DNA of 64,000 bases from Heloderma charlesbogerti (GCA_026122225.1 JANEZZ010001867.1:124001-188000), one strand, 5' to 3'. Positions 31,030 to 41,847 are shown, numbered from the stretch's first letter. The notes: generated from the letters alone by a model not told the origin. A program made the numbers and translations.

Positions 31030-32105
31030 TGCAAGGCACAATCCTATGGGGATAGGCGGCCACCTCCGAACCCAGAGATGACTGCCTAGATAATGCAGGG
31101 CAGGAGAAGCATGGAGGGGATCATTCCCTCTGCAATTCTCCTGCCCTGCATTCATGACTAGACAGCTGATTTCGGCTGTCTAGGCGTGGGAAGGTGGAAT
31201 GGGGGAGGAGGCTGCCGGATGACACATAGGTTGTGTTGAACCGGCATTTCTGCCTTCCACCCTGGAATGCTGCCCAGAATGCCCCATTTTGGTCACTCCA
31301 TGCTCCTTTTGCAAGCATGGAGCACAGGGCTGTTCCAATCTGCCTGTGAGGCAGCGCTGGGGGGTGGTAGGGATGGCGGAGAATTTCTCCCCGAAACTTC
31401 AGGGAGCCGAGCGCCAACGTGTTCGGCCCCCCGAACAAGTTTTGGGGAGAAATCCTCCACACACACCCGCCCCCCACACCCCCCCCGAGACGGGACTTAA
31501 ATTCGCCGAATGTCCCTCCCAGCGGCGGGTCCGGCCGGCGGTTAGGCAAGTGTTCATGCGGGGCAGGAGCGGCAGCCGGTCTTTCGACCGGCTGCCGCCG
31601 CCGCCATTCCAATCAAAGAAAAAAAAAATGCCCCCATGATAGGCTACGTGACAATTAACGTAGCCTATCATGGCTAGATTTGCAAAGTCAGCCGTGATAG
31701 GCTACGTCAATCGTCACGTAGCCTATCACGGCTGACTTTGCAGATCTAGCCGTGATAGGCTACATTAATCGTCACGTAGCCTATCACGGGGGCTTTAAAA
31801 AAAAAAAACCCTTTCGAGTTCGCAGCCAGGTGAGGCGGGAAGCCTCCTCCCCGGCCTGAATTTCGGCCGGGGCGAGGTGAGAAGCCTCGCCCCCCAGCCT
31901 GAACTTTGCAGGGGGAGCAGCGAAGCACCTCCCCCCCACCGCGAATAAGCTTCGACGAAAGGTAAGTGACTTTCGTCCACCCCTAGGGGGTGGGAAGGTC
32001 GGTTCTCCAGGAACCAACCTTGGAGCACGGTCTCCAAGGTCAGTTCCCGGAAAACCACATATCCCATGGCTGTCTAGCCGCTGACTAGTGGCCATAGGAT
32101 TGCTC
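31030..32105. repeat. Dispersed repeat with CAATCCTATGG borders, split by a hAT copy
   Basis: Left border GGCACAATCCTATGGGGATA, right border TAGTGGCCATAGGATTGCTC. The pieces CTGCCTAGATAATGCAGGGC, GACAGCTGATTTCGGCTGTC and CAGGAACCAACCTTGGAGCA also occur in the 26020-26455 copy. Inverted CCTATGG/CCATAGG borders suggest a DNA element. The hAT element 31368-31985 sits inside. Confidence 0.5.
31368..31985 (-). mobile_element. hairpin-array hAT MITE, B-to-A, 618 bp
   Basis: TAGGGATGGCGGAGAATTTC at 31368 and CACCCCTA ending at 31985, with perfect duplications GGGGGTGG (31360-31367 and 31986-31993). The mini-exon on the minus strand starts at ATG 31607; the 107-nt spacing is kept to 31501, but the donor is destroyed (CTTAAATTC in place of CTTACCTTT). 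A-end donor AAAG/GTAAGTGAC intact. Confidence 0.92.
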
Positions 32106-32272
32106 ACTTAAGGTCTTAATTCATTTCAATGGGATGTGATGATCATTTCCTTTTTTGTCACAGATGTTTTAGACTGAAAATACCTTTTATACAGGAAAGA
32201 ACAAAAACATCTCAAGCAGTATTAAGGAGTCAAGCTGACTAAAAGCATTAGGTAAGTGATTCATAATAACTT
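32106..32272. other. Short spacer
   Basis: Nothing supported between the dispersed repeat and the next hAT copy. Confidence 0.4.
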
Positions 32273-33013
32273 TAGGGATGTATGAAATGTACTTACCTTC
32301 CTGCGGATTATGTTGATGGTGGGGGGGAGGCGTTCCATCCCTCCCCCCAGAATCCTCGACGAAGGGGGAGGCGCTCCGTTCCTCCCCCCCGGAATCCTCC
32401 ACGGCCGGCTGTGCACTGTGGAGCAGCAGGCCAGGCCCAGGCCAGAGCCATCCACAGCTGGATTTCCGGCCGCGGAGGGCTCTGGGTAAAAAAAAACAAA
32501 CGCATACGCAAATTGGCTACGGCTGCTGCCAATTGTATTCCTTATTTTTGGCCATCTTAGTCTACGTAAATATTGACGTGGACTATGACGGCGAAAATAA
32601 AGGGGAACGCAAATAGCGTAGAGGGCACTATTTGCGTCCCTTTTTGATTCACTATTTTAGCCTACGTAAATCTTTATGTAGGCTGAAACAGTGAATCAAA
32701 AAGGGACGCAAATAGTGCCTGCTACGCTATTTGCGTTCCCCTTATTTTCGCTGTCTTAGTCTACGTAACTATTTACGTAGACTAAGACACCAAAAATAAG
32801 GAACACTAATGGTGGCGGTGGCAGCCGGTCAGAAGACCAGCTGCTGCCGCTGGAGCTGCTGCTGCCTGGAAGATCTGCCCCAGGTAAGTCTTGTCCCAGG
32901 GGGTATCCGTGGGGGGGGCGGGGGGCAGGCCATTCTGCCACAGATTTCGGGGGGCCAAATGCACTGGCATTTGGCCTCTCTGAGATCCGTGGTGGAATTC
33001 TCTGCCATCCCTA
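32273..33013 (+). mobile_element. hairpin-array hAT MITE, A-to-B, 741 bp
   Basis: TAGGGATGTATGAAAT at 32273 and CATCCCTA ending at 33013. Flanks AATAACTT and AATAACCT match at 7 of 8. Block order follows the 12176 copy (GGATTATGTTGATGGTGG near the A end). Middle hairpins are GTCTACGTAAATATTGACGT, GCCTACGTAAATCTTTATGT and GTCTACGTAACTATTTACGT types. Confidence 0.92.
32809..32883 (+). other. Putative mini-exon, 25 codons to splice donor
   Basis: ATG at 32809 opens MVAVAAGQKTSCCRWSCC and ends EDLPQ at CAG/GTAAGT (GT at 32884), phase 0. It is the shortest of the 'PPQ' type; the copies at 2318 (32 codons), 12176 (33) and 38201 (27) differ by whole codons, as would happen with triplet-repeat length change. 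Confidence 0.4.
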
Positions 33014-33250
33014 AATAACCTGACCTACGTTCAATGGAGCTTGCTCCCATGTAAGTGTGTTTAAGATTGCAGCCTAAAAGTATAACATATACATAAGAAT
33101 TAATGCCAAAACTATTACATTAAAGATGCAATGCTATGCATGTTCAGACAGAACAAAATCCTACAATTCTGAGCATTTCCCAGTCAGCCATGCTGGGTGG
33201 GGAATGCTAGGAGTTGTATAACTATTTTCTGTCTAAACATGCATGGCATT
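33014..33250. repeat. Two small degraded squamate repeats
   Basis: 33014-33075 contains TTCAATGGAGCTTGCTCCCA and GTTTAAGATTGCAGCC, the small palindromic unit of 5209-5292. 33156-33230 contains CTACAATTCTGAGCATTTCC, AGCCATGCTGGGTGGGGAAT and GCTAGGAGTTGTA, a relative of the inverted element at 41371-41525. Confidence 0.45.
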
Positions 33251-33306
33251 GTACCCTAAATAACTAAATAGTTTAATTGCGAAAAGAAAAAGAAAGGACG
33301 CTTGGC

Positions 33307-34158
33307 TAGGGATGGCAGAGAATGCCAGTGCATTCAGCCCCCCAAACTCCATGGTGGAACAGCCTGCCCCCCCGCCCCCCCCACGGATCCCCCCTGGGAT
33401 GAGACCTACCTGGGGCAGATCTTCCGGGCGGCAGCAGCTCCGGCAGTGGCTTCGGCGGCGGTGGCAGCAGCTGGTCTTTCAAGGGGCTACCGCCGCTGCC
33501 ATTTGCAGTGTTGTAAAAAAAAAAAATGACGTGATAGGCTACGTAAAGATTTACGTAGGCTATCATGGCTGGGTTTAAAACAAAAAACAAAAAACCGCGT
33601 ACGCAAATGGCGGCGGCTATGGCCACTGCCATTTGTGTTCCTTATTTTTGGCCGTCTTAATCTACTTAAATATTTACATAGACTATGACGGCGAAAATAA
33701 AGGGGAACACAAATAGCATAGCGGGCGCTATTTGCGTCCCTTTTGGATTATATTTATATGTAAATTATATTATAAATACGTAAATTATATTATAAATATT
33801 TACGTAGGCTAAAATGGTGAATCAAAAAGGGACGTAAATAGCGGTGGTTGTTGTTGTTTTTCCCAGAGCCCTCCGCGGTTGTTGTTGTTGTTTTTCCCAG
33901 ACCCCTCTGCAGCCGGAAATCCGGCTGTGGACGGCTCTGGCCTGGCTGGGCCTGGCTGGCTGCTCCACAGAGCTGCTGCGGAGCACAGCCGGCAGTGGAG
34001 GATTACAGGGGGGAGGAACGGATCACCTCCCCCCCGTCGAGGATTCTGGGGGGAGGGACAGAACGCCTCCCCCCCCACTATCAACATAATCCACGGAAAG
34101 GTAAGTGACTATCGTACATCCCTACCAAGATCCATGGCAGAATTCTCTGACATCCCTA
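33307..34158 (-). mobile_element. hairpin-array hAT MITE, B-to-A, plus an orphan B tip
   Basis: TAGGGATGGCAGAGAATG at 33307 and CATCCCTA ending at 34124 bound one B-to-A copy. Its B tip is shortened: AGAGAATGCCAGTGCATTC lacks the usual palindromic stretch. Directly after it a second B terminus in the other orientation (34125-34158, CCAAGATCCATGGCAGAATT then CTCTGACATCCCTA) stands alone. Flanks CGCTTGGC and GTCAGTAT do not match, so rearrangement is likely. Minus-strand ATG at 33502 meets TGA after 7 codons; the donor is CAG/GTAGGT. Confidence 0.75.
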
Positions 34159-34340
34159 GTCAGTATAGAGAAATACATTTAAATCTGTCAATAGGCATTT
34201 TACCTTCCTCATAGAGTAGATAGAACTGGGCCACAACTAGGGATGGTGGAGAATTTCTCCCCAAAACTTGGGGGGGCTGAGTGCCAACGTGTTCGGCCCC
34301 CCGAACAAGTTTCGGGGAGAAATCCTCCGCACCCCCCTCA

Positions 34341-35274
34341 TAGGGATGGCGGAGAATTTCTCCCCGAAACTTCGGGGGGCTGAGCGCCAAAGTGTTCGGC
34401 CCCCCGAACAAGTTTCGGGGAGAAATCCTCCGCACCCCCCCACACCCCGCACCCCGCCAGGACAGGACTTACCTTCCCTGAATGTCCCTCCTGGCTGGCG
34501 GGTCCGGCTGGCGGTTCGTCGGGTGTTCGAGCGGGGCAGGAGCGGCAGCCGGTCTTTCGACCAGCTGCCGCCCCCGCCATTGCAATAAAAGAAAGAAAAA
34601 AAAAAGGTCCCCTGATAGGCTACGTGACGATTCACGTAGCCTATCACGGCTAGATTTGCAAAGTCAGCCGTGATAGGCTACGTGAATCGTCACGTAGCCT
34701 ATCACGGGTGACTTAAAAAAAAAGAAAGAAAAAAGTGTGTACGGATAATGGCGGCCCCCATAGGGAGCCACCATTCCCGTTCCTTATTTGGTCGCTGTAG
34801 TCTACGTAAATGTTTACGTAGACTACGGCGAAAATAAGGGCAACGCTATTTGTGTTGCCCTTATTTTCGCCGTAGTCTACGTAAACATTTACGTAGACTA
34901 CAGCAACTAAATAAGGAACGCGAATGGCGGCTCCCTATGGGGGCCGCCATTCGCGTACGCGCTTTTTTTTTTTTTTTAAGTCACCTGTGATAGGCTACGT
35001 GATGATTCACGTAGCCTATCACTGCTGACTTTGCAGATCTAGCCGTGATAGGCTACGTGAATCGTCACGTAGCCTATCAGGGGGCTTTTTTTCCCTTTTT
35101 AACGTCCGCGTTAACGGCCGGGCGAGGCGGCAAGCCTCCTCCCCAGCCTGAATTTCGGCCGGGCGAGGCGGGAAGCCTCCCCCCCGGCCTGAACGTCACG
35201 GGGGGAGCAGCGAAGCGCTCCCTCCCACCGCGAACAAGCTGCGAGAAAAGGTAAGTGACTTTCGTCCACCCCTA
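34341..35274 (-). mobile_element. hairpin-array hAT MITE nested in 34238-36032, B-to-A, 934 bp
   Basis: TAGGGATGGCGGAGAATTTC at 34341 and CACCCCTA ending at 35274, with perfect duplications CCCCCTCA (34333-34340 and 35275-35282). It contains a central mega-palindrome around 34860 (GTCTACGTAAATGTTTACGT and its partner copy). The mini-exon from ATG 34580 to donor 34473 is 108 nt, one base longer than its relatives, so the distal reading frame changes but remains open. Confidence 0.95.
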
Positions 35275-35305
35275 CCCCCTCACCCCCCCCAGGGACGGGA
35301 CTTAC

Positions 35306-35412
35306 CTTTGCCGAATGTCCCTCCCGGCGGCGGGTCCGGCCGGCGGTTCGGTGGGTGTTCGTGCGGGGCAGGAGCAGCAGCCGGTCTTTCGACCGGCTGC
35401 CGCCACCGCCAT
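35306..35412 (-). other. Putative mini-exon, 107 nt, open
   Basis: Minus strand. The start context GGAATGG has purine at -3 and G at +4. The 35 codons begin MAVAAAGRKTGCC and end R-D-I-R-Q, followed by AG/GTAAGTCCC. The same length and ending occur at 46250-46356 and 62852-62958. A GGTCGAAAGACC palindrome encodes the G-R-K-T stretch. Confidence 0.45.
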
Positions 35413-36119
35413 TCCAATAAAAGAAAGAAAAACCTGCCCCCATGATAGGCTACGTGACGATTAACGTAGCCTATCATGGCTAGATTTGCAAAGTCAGCCG
35501 TGATAGGCTACGTCAATCGTCACGTAGCCTATCACGGGTGACTTAAAAAAAAAAAAGCACATATGAATAATGGCGGCCCCCATAGGGAGCCTCCATTCCC
35601 GTTCCTTATTTGGTCGCTGTAGTCTACGTAAAGATTTACGTAGACTACAGCGACCAAATAAGGAACGCGAATGGAGGCTCCCTATGGGGGCCGCCATTAG
35701 CGTATGCGCTTTTTTTTTTTTTTAAGTCACCCGTGATAGGCTACGTGATGATTAACGTGGCCTATCATGGCTGACTTTGCAGATCTAGCCGTGATAGGCT
35801 ACGTTAATCGTCACGTAGCCTATCACGGGGGCGTTTGTTTGTTTGTTTGTTTTAAACCTTTCGAATTCGTGGCCGGGCGAGGCGGAAAGCTTCCCCCCCG
35901 GCCTGAATTTCGGCCAGGGCGAGGCGGGAAGCCTCCCCCCCCGGCCTGAACTTCGCGGGGGGAGCAGCAAAGCGCCTCTCCCCCACCGCGAACAAGCTTC
36001 GACGAAAGGTAAGGGACTTTCATCCACCCCTAGCCACAACTGATAGCAGGGGTTCAGATTTTTCTGCCCCATAACATTCTGTTTGTGCCTTGTCAGTTAG
36101 TTGTTGCATGAACATTGAC

Positions 36120-36450
36120 CCAGTTTGCATAGTGACTGCAGCCCACTGTTGCTTATTTAAGCCATGGTGTGTTGTGGTGCATGCCGGTAGTTATTTTGAA
36201 TATTCATGCCATGGCAGGTGGTCGTCTGAACCTGCCAAGTGTGGGTTGTTGCTGGTGGTTAACAAGCCACCCACAACCTTAAAGCAGCCAATGTGTTGTG
36301 GGTGGTTTGTTAACCATGCCAACAACCCACCCACACTGGGTTTGGATGACACAATAAGGCATGGCGCCTCCCTGCTGCAGCTCAAATATTCAAAATGGCT
36401 GTCAGTATGCACAACTTAAACAAGCCACAGTGGGCTGCAATGATCTTGGG
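36120..36450. mobile_element. Foldback MITE, unknown family
   Basis: GACTGCAGCCCACTGTTGCT near 36132 pairs with AGCCACAGTGGGCTGCAATG near 36425. TTATTTTGAATATTCATGCC pairs with CAAATATTCAAAATGGCTGT, and GTGGGTTGTTGCTGGTGGTT pairs with ACCATGCCAACAACCCACCC. The whole is one long imperfect hairpin with a loop near 36280. No terminal duplication identified; borders approximate. Confidence 0.65.
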
Positions 36451-36814
36451 AAATGGCCCATTGCATCCCATAGTGCATCTCTTGCCGGGTGTAAATTACA
36501 ACCCCCAAACGTTTACAATTCTAGGATTATTGCAATTAAGAGATTAGTTACAAAAGACCAATATTTACACACACACAGGCACACACACACACACCAGGCA
36601 CATACAATCTACAGGAAGATTGACATTTGCATCCGGCCCCAGAATGAAGCAGGCACACAAGAACCATAAAAGATGCTCACATGACATGGTATGACATCAG
36701 CATCAAAAGGGCAGGGACAAAGCGGCTATATCAACTGGCCCCACCTGCTCTCCTTTGGGGGCTGATGGATCTTACACACAGAGTCATGGAAATTACAATT
36801 GTGCTGCTTTTGAT
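36451..36814. other. Intergenic with a CA microsatellite
   Basis: ACACACACAGGCACACACAC lies at about 36568-36595. Nothing else supported. Confidence 0.45.
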
Positions 36815-36930
36815 AGCATGGCCTTGTGTTTTATTTTGTATTTAAATTGTTTTTACATTTGTTTATTGTAAGCCAACTGGAGGGCTTTATGTTATGGGAT
36901 GGCATGCAAATGTTGCAAATAAATAGGGTT
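36815..36930 (+). mobile_element. LINE 3' tail (L2/CR1 type)
   Basis: GTGTTTTATTTTGTATTTAA, then TTATTGTAAGCCAACTGGAG, then GGATGGCATGCAAATGTTGC, AAATAAATAG: the usual order of T-rich 3' UTR, GTAAGCC motif and AAATAAAT end. Confidence 0.6.
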
Positions 36931-37199
36931 GTTGTAGCTGGCAAGCTAAGTTCCTGCTAGTTTTACAGCCATGTGTAAATAATGCTGTGTAGTACAAAGA
37001 AGGACATTTGAAGGTCTCCAACAAACCCAATGTTTCTTTAATATATGAGTAAAGTAATCCTATGGTCTCTGAGAGAGAGTCCCAGGGACCATAGGATATG
37101 TTGGATTCCCCCTCCAGAAGCTGTAGACACTGCTATGTCCTCAGGAGTGGGGAATCTGACATCGTGCTGTTCTGTTACATCAGAAACAGAAATTAAAGA

Positions 37200-37385
37200 A
37201 CAGAAAGCAGAGAATAGGAATAAATGGTGAATTCTCCCAATGGAGGAATGTAAACAGTGCAGCCCCACAGGGATCTGTATTGGGACCAATGCTTTTCAAC
37301 TTATTCATAAATGATCTGGAATTAGGAGTGAGCAGTGAGGTACCCAAGTTTGCTGTTGACATCAAATTATTTTGGGGGCTTAAAT
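37200..37385 (+). pseudogene. CR1 LINE reverse transcriptase fragment
   Basis: Forward translation from about 37255 gives PQGSVLGPMLFNLFINDLEL, then GVSSEVPKFAVDIKLF. This is the RT palm region of CR1 LINEs. The catalytic FADD is changed to FAVD and the piece is under 200 bp, so it is a dead fragment. Confidence 0.8.
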
Positions 37386-37493
37386 TTTTAATTTTATAAA
37401 ATTTTAAAGCATAAAAACAAGCTCTTAAAAGAAGGAAGCCCAGTTTTTTGTTCAGAGCATATAACATACCTAGAGTAATGGGTTTGCTGTACC

Positions 37494-38042
37494 TAGGGAT
37501 GTACGAATGACTTACCTGCCATTCCAGCTGGGAGGGTTCACGGGCAGGCAGTCCATCCCTCCCCCCGGAATCATCGCTGGCCGGCTCCACTGCCATTGCC
37601 ATATTGCTGGCTAGACTGACATACTGCAGATGCAAATGGCATCGGATGCCATTTGCGTCCTTGCTCTTTGACGTGCTAGGTTATGTAAATCTTTACGCAG
37701 CCTATCACATGAAGGAACAGGGATGCAAATACGCCATTTGTGTCCCTTTTTTTTCATGCAATAGGCTACATAAAGATTGACGTAGCCTAGCACATCAAAG
37801 AGCAGGGACACAAATGGTGTAGCGGATGCCATTTGCATCTGCAGTCTATCAGTCCAGCCAGGGATACGGCAATGGTGGCTGTATCGCTGGGGCTTCGGAG
37901 CCAGCAGCAGGCAGGATCCAGCCGGCAAAGACTTCGTGGGGAGGCGGAGGTAAGAAATCCGATCCTCCATGGACTTCGGGGGGCCAGATTCAATAGAATA
38001 TGGCCTCATTGGGGTCCGTGGAGGACTTCTCCACCATCCCTA
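37494..38042 (+). mobile_element. hairpin-array hAT MITE, divergent subfamily, A-to-B, 549 bp
   Basis: TAGGGATGTACGAATGACTT at 37494 and CATCCCTA ending at 38042, with perfect duplications GCTGTACC (37486-37493 and 38043-38050). Hairpins are of the form TGCTAGGTTATGTAAATCTT and use GGGATGCAAAT-type words, as in the 26456 copy. The B donor is GGAG/GTAAGAAA near 37950. No M-A-x-A-A start is preserved. Confidence 0.92.
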
Positions 38043-38200
38043 GCTGTACCACTCTCTTTCAATTAAAAGCTATCTGCCTTTAGAGTCTTACAGAATATCT
38101 TGAACTTGGAATATAGAATTGGCTGCAAAACAATCAAACAAACAACAACAGCAACAAGCCACACCTCTACTTTTAGACTTGGCTAGGTACTGCTCACTAC

Positions 38201-39045
38201 TAGGGATGACAGAGAATTCCGTCATGGATCTCGGTGAGGCCAAATGCCAGTGCATTCAGCCCCCCAAAATCTGTGGCGGAACGGCCTGCCCCGCCGCCCC
38301 CCCCCACGGATCCCCCCGGGACAAGACTTACCTGGGGTGGATCTTCCGGGCGGTAGCGGCTCTGGCGGCGGCGGTGGTGGCTGGTCTTCCAACCGGCTGC
38401 CGCCACCGCCATTTACAGTCTTGTCGGGGTTTTTTTTTTTTACAAGACGTGATAGGCTACGTAAAGACTTACGTAGCCTATCACATCTGGCTTAAAAAAA
38501 CAAAACAAAACAAAACCGCGTACGCAAACTTGAGCACGCTCCGGGAGAGAGCGCAGGACAGGAAGGCCTGGCATGCTATGGTCCATGGGGTCACGAAGAG
38601 TCGGACACGACTGAACGACTGAACAACAACAACAGCTGCCACCATTTGCGTTCCTTATTTTTGGCCGTCTTAGCCTATGTAAATATTTACGTAGACTAAG
38701 ATGGCCAAAAATAAGGAATGCAAATGGCGGCGGCCATAGCCGCTGCCATTTGCGTACACAGTTTTTTTTTTTTTTTAAGCCAGACGTGATAGGCTACGTA
38801 AGTCTTTATGTAGCCTATCACAGCTGACTACAGGGACGCAAACAGCGGCAGCTATGGTCACCGCCATTTGCGTCCCTGCTAGCCAGCGGCCGGATGTCCG
38901 GCTGCTGGCGGAGCCAGCTGGCAGCTCCACGGAATCCCCTCGGAGTGGAGCCGGCCAGCCAGGATTCTGGGGGGAGGAACGGAGCACCTCCCTCCCCCCA
39001 GCGGAACCTGGCGGAGCCAGGTAAGGGGAGTTTAGTACATCCCTA
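38201..39045 (-). mobile_element. hairpin-array hAT MITE, B-to-A, carrying a BovB fragment
   Basis: TAGGGATGACAGAGAATTCC at 38201 and CATCCCTA ending at 39045, with perfect duplications CTCACTAC (38193-38200 and 39046-39053). A BovB 3' end (38528-38634) sits within one of its CGTACGCAAA hairpins. Mini-exon on the minus strand: ATG 38412 to donor 38332, 27 codons, open (MAVAAAGWKTSHHRRRQSRY...EDPPQ), phase 0. Confidence 0.93.
38528..38634 (+). mobile_element. BovB LINE 3' end inside a hAT copy
   Basis: Sense BovB: TTGAGCACGCTCCGGGAGAG, GGCCTGGCATGCTATGGTCC, ACGAAGAGTCGGACACGACT, GAACGACTGAACAACAACAA. It encodes the last residues of the BovB reverse transcriptase protein (LRERAQDRKAWHAMVHGVTK) and ends in the ACAACA tail. 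Only about 107 bp survive. BovB retrotransposed after this hAT copy inserted. Confidence 0.88.
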
Positions 39046-39792
39046 CTCACTACACTATGGGAAATTTAATACCTTGAATGCTGCAACTTTCTTATAGATC
39101 ACTTGTAAAAAGAGAATATCTGGACACCTATTTCTAATTAATAGGGGATGAAAGCTTTAGGGGGATCCTAAAAAGAAAGTAACCTCTTAGAGTCTGGTAA
39201 TCATGACATAATTTCTTACATCATTAAGAAATAAAAGTCAGGTTACCACAATAATCCAAGTTAATACAAAAAGTGGACGTTTATAACAAAAAAAAAGTGT
39301 TAAAACTACCTATCAGACATGTCTGTTCTTTCAAGGACAAGCCAGAGAGTACAGTTTTCACCTTTAACTGCAGCAACTCTGCTCCCAATGTTCAAATGTA
39401 AGAGTTCCATCTGTCCAGTTGGCAATAGAGGGCTCTTGATGATACACCTCTTGTTGAAGATCTCCTGTTCTTGCATACTTTACAAGTTGTGATGACTAAT
39501 CTGGTCATCAACCACTCCCCAAATGCAAATTGTGGGCTAGACTGAGTTTTTAAAAAAAGTCTATAAATACTTGGAACAACTATAATGGTCCTTAATCACA
39601 AGTACCAAATGAATGTTTTGTGTCCAAATGTACAAGCATCTTTAAAGTAGCACAGATCTCTGTCAAAATATGACTGCTATCGTCAACAGATCTTAATTTG
39701 TCTGTGGAAGAGTCAGCATGAGGTAGCATCTATGCCAGTCTCCATCCCTAGCATAGATGTTCTATGTGACTGGGAATCCCAGTCATACAGGG
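39046..39792. other. No recognisable feature
   Basis: AT-rich intergenic DNA, no named repeat or coding signal. Confidence 0.4.
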
Positions 39793-40347
39793 TAGGGTTG
39801 GCTGAGAATTTCTCCACGAATCTTTGGGAGGCTGAGTGCCAACGCATTCGGCCCCCCAAAAGTGTTGGGGAAATTCTCCACTGCCCCCCCGCCTCCCCCC
39901 AGAATGGGACTTACCTTTGGTGAATGTCCCTCTCAGCGACTAGATGTGCCAAAATAAGGAACGCAAACGGCGGTCCCCATGGGAGCCGCCATTTGCGTAC
40001 GCGCTTTTTTTTTTTTTCCAAAGTCACCCGTGATAGGCTATGTGATGATTTACATAGCTTATCATGGCTGACTTTGGAAATCTAGCCGTGATAGGCTACG
40101 TAAATCGTTACGTAGTGTGTGTTTTGGGGGGGGTTACTTTTTTTTCGCGGCCGGGTAGACGGGGCGCTCCTACCCGGCTTGAATTTCGGCGGCGAGGGAT
40201 GGGGCGCCTCCCCCCCGGCCTGAATTTCAGCTGAGCGAGGTGGGGCGCTTCCCCCCCTCGCCTGAACTTCGGGGGGAGAAGCGAAGCGCCTCCCCCCCAC
40301 CGCGAAGCAAGCTGCGGGACGAGGTAAGTCCCTTTCGTCCATCCCTA
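39793..40347 (-). mobile_element. hairpin-array hAT MITE, B-to-A, internally deleted, 555 bp
   Basis: TAGGGTTGGCTGAGAATTTC at 39793 and CATCCCTA ending at 40347; flanks ATACAGGG and ATGCAGGG match at 7 of 8. A deletion joins the B-arm text (CTCTCAGCGAC) straight to GTGCCAAAATAAGGAACGCA, so the ATG part of the mini-exon is gone although the donor (near 39913) remains. Closely related to the 21810 copy in its A arm. Confidence 0.9.
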
Positions 40348-41370
40348 ATGCAGGGTTCCCTCCTGACCTTAAAGCTGTGGGTTTTCTTCACAGCACTGAT
40401 CAGAAAGCTGTCTGATTTGCCCCTTCTTGCCCTTTTCCTAAAACTTAGTTCTTCTTCTGTCCTTCCTTTTGGTTCTTCTATCTTAGGCTGTTGCCTGCTC
40501 TTCCCTCAACCTCTTTGTCTGTGAGTTCCTGTCCCTTTCTCTACAGCCTGACCTCTGCCCCCTGTCTATTGCATGCCACTGTGTGAAATGTTCATCCAAC
40601 CTCTCACTGTAAAGAGCCTTGTTTCCTGGGCAACATTCCATGTCACCACACTAGTTCAGCCAATCAGTGTGGTGATTGCCACAACACAGCCTTGACCATA
40701 ATACAATATGAGTGATTTATCTTCATGTGAACCAGTTAGCCTAAGCAATTTCCTGTCCAACATTTTAACTGTAACTTTGTTCTAAGTGTATTTGCAATAT
40801 ATATAAAAGAAAATTAAATAGATAATATACAGTGGCATTTTATTCAACACGAAGTATTATGCTACATAAGCAGATTCCACACAGGAGCAACATTCTAGTA
40901 CTGTTGCCATTATGCGTCTCATTTCATGTTTAAAATGTAATATTTCAGCCATTATGGACTGCTCAATAACAGGCATTTACTAACGTTCCCATAATTACAT
41001 TTTAACTAAATGGGCTTATTATCAGTTGTGAAAGGATTCTGTCAAAGTAGCACACAAGTGACTAGAATTCATTATATAAAGGACAATGGCCAGTTATGTT
41101 ATGCTTTCAGGAAATGAGGATACATATTAAGTGTACCATACTATCTTCCACTGAAAGCCTTGTAAGGTAGGTTTACACATAAGTCTGGCCCCATATAGCT
41201 TGCTAATGCATTGCACTTACTCCATTTTTTAAAGGCTGTTATGCCATGGGTGTGTGCAAGAAGAAAACAGAGGTATAAGAAAAACTAGATAGATATGGAT
41301 AAAGATAGATAAAGATAGATATGGACCCATGGATGAACAAGCATGTCTGTACCTCTAATTATACTTCTAA
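40348..41370. other. No recognisable feature
   Basis: Intergenic; a GATAGATA-like simple tract at about 41288-41325. Nothing else supported. Confidence 0.45.
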
Positions 41371-41525
41371 ATCAGTCTTCACCAATCTGGCTTCGTTCAG
41401 ATGTTTTGGATTACAACTCCCATAATCTCTGCTTACTGACCATCAGCTGGCTGGGGCTAATGGAAGTTATAGTCCATCACATCTGGACTGGAGTGCAACG
41501 GATGTGGGGAATCTGCTCTAAATCT
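41371..41525. mobile_element. Small inverted MITE common in squamate intergenic DNA
   Basis: AATCAGTCTTCACCAATCTG, GATGTTTTGGATTACAACTC, CATCAGCTGGCTGGGGCTAA, GAAGTTATAGTCCATCACAT: the two halves are imperfect inverted copies around CCATCAGC. Decayed relatives lie at 33156-33230, 53143-53215 and 55501-55610. I recognise the text as a common reptile repeat but cannot assign a curated name. Confidence 0.65.
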
Positions 41526-41847
41526 ACCTCGTAGTACTGAGATTAGAGTGTGTTCCAATTCAACTGAGCTACCTACCTCCCAACACACGTAAACGCTAGG
41601 CTTGTACATACATGCCTGAAAGATCTTATTGTTCATTATGATAATGACAATGTCCCACATGCCTGTGTCTTCTGTATCATTTGACTTGGCTTACATAAAC
41701 AGCAATATGCAGAAATGGCAAACCAACAGATCCTACTCCTACTGCATTTCTTTTGCACACTCCGCACACCTCCAGTTCAGTAGCCATCACATACTGCACA
41801 GACATAGTGCACTCGACCATGGCCTGAAAGTTTTAGATCTCTATTTT
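41526..41847. other. No recognisable feature
   Basis: Short intergenic spacer; nothing supported. Confidence 0.4.

Larger units (their letters stand above)
34238..36032 (-). mobile_element. hairpin-array hAT MITE, outer copy of a resolved nest, B-to-A
   Basis: TAGGGATGGTGGAGAATTTC at 34238 and CACCCCTA ending at 36032 with perfect duplications GCCACAAC (34230-34237 and 36033-36040). Within it the copy 34341-35274 sits between its own perfect duplications, so both events are unambiguous. Without the insert the outer copy is about 850 bp. Its mini-exon is on the minus strand, ATG at 35412 to the donor at 35306: 107 nt, open (MAVAAAGRKTGCCSCPARTP...RDIRQ, phase 2). Confidence 0.95.

Noticed and set aside
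32871..32960. Host CpG island with gene promoter
   Set aside because: GC-rich, CpG-rich patches coincide exactly with transposon arms in every case and none precedes a recognisable host gene in this window.
37195..37635. 151-codon minus-strand frame
   Set aside because: It overlaps the antisense of the CR1 RT fragment and the A arm of the hAT copy at 37494, so it is a composite shadow.
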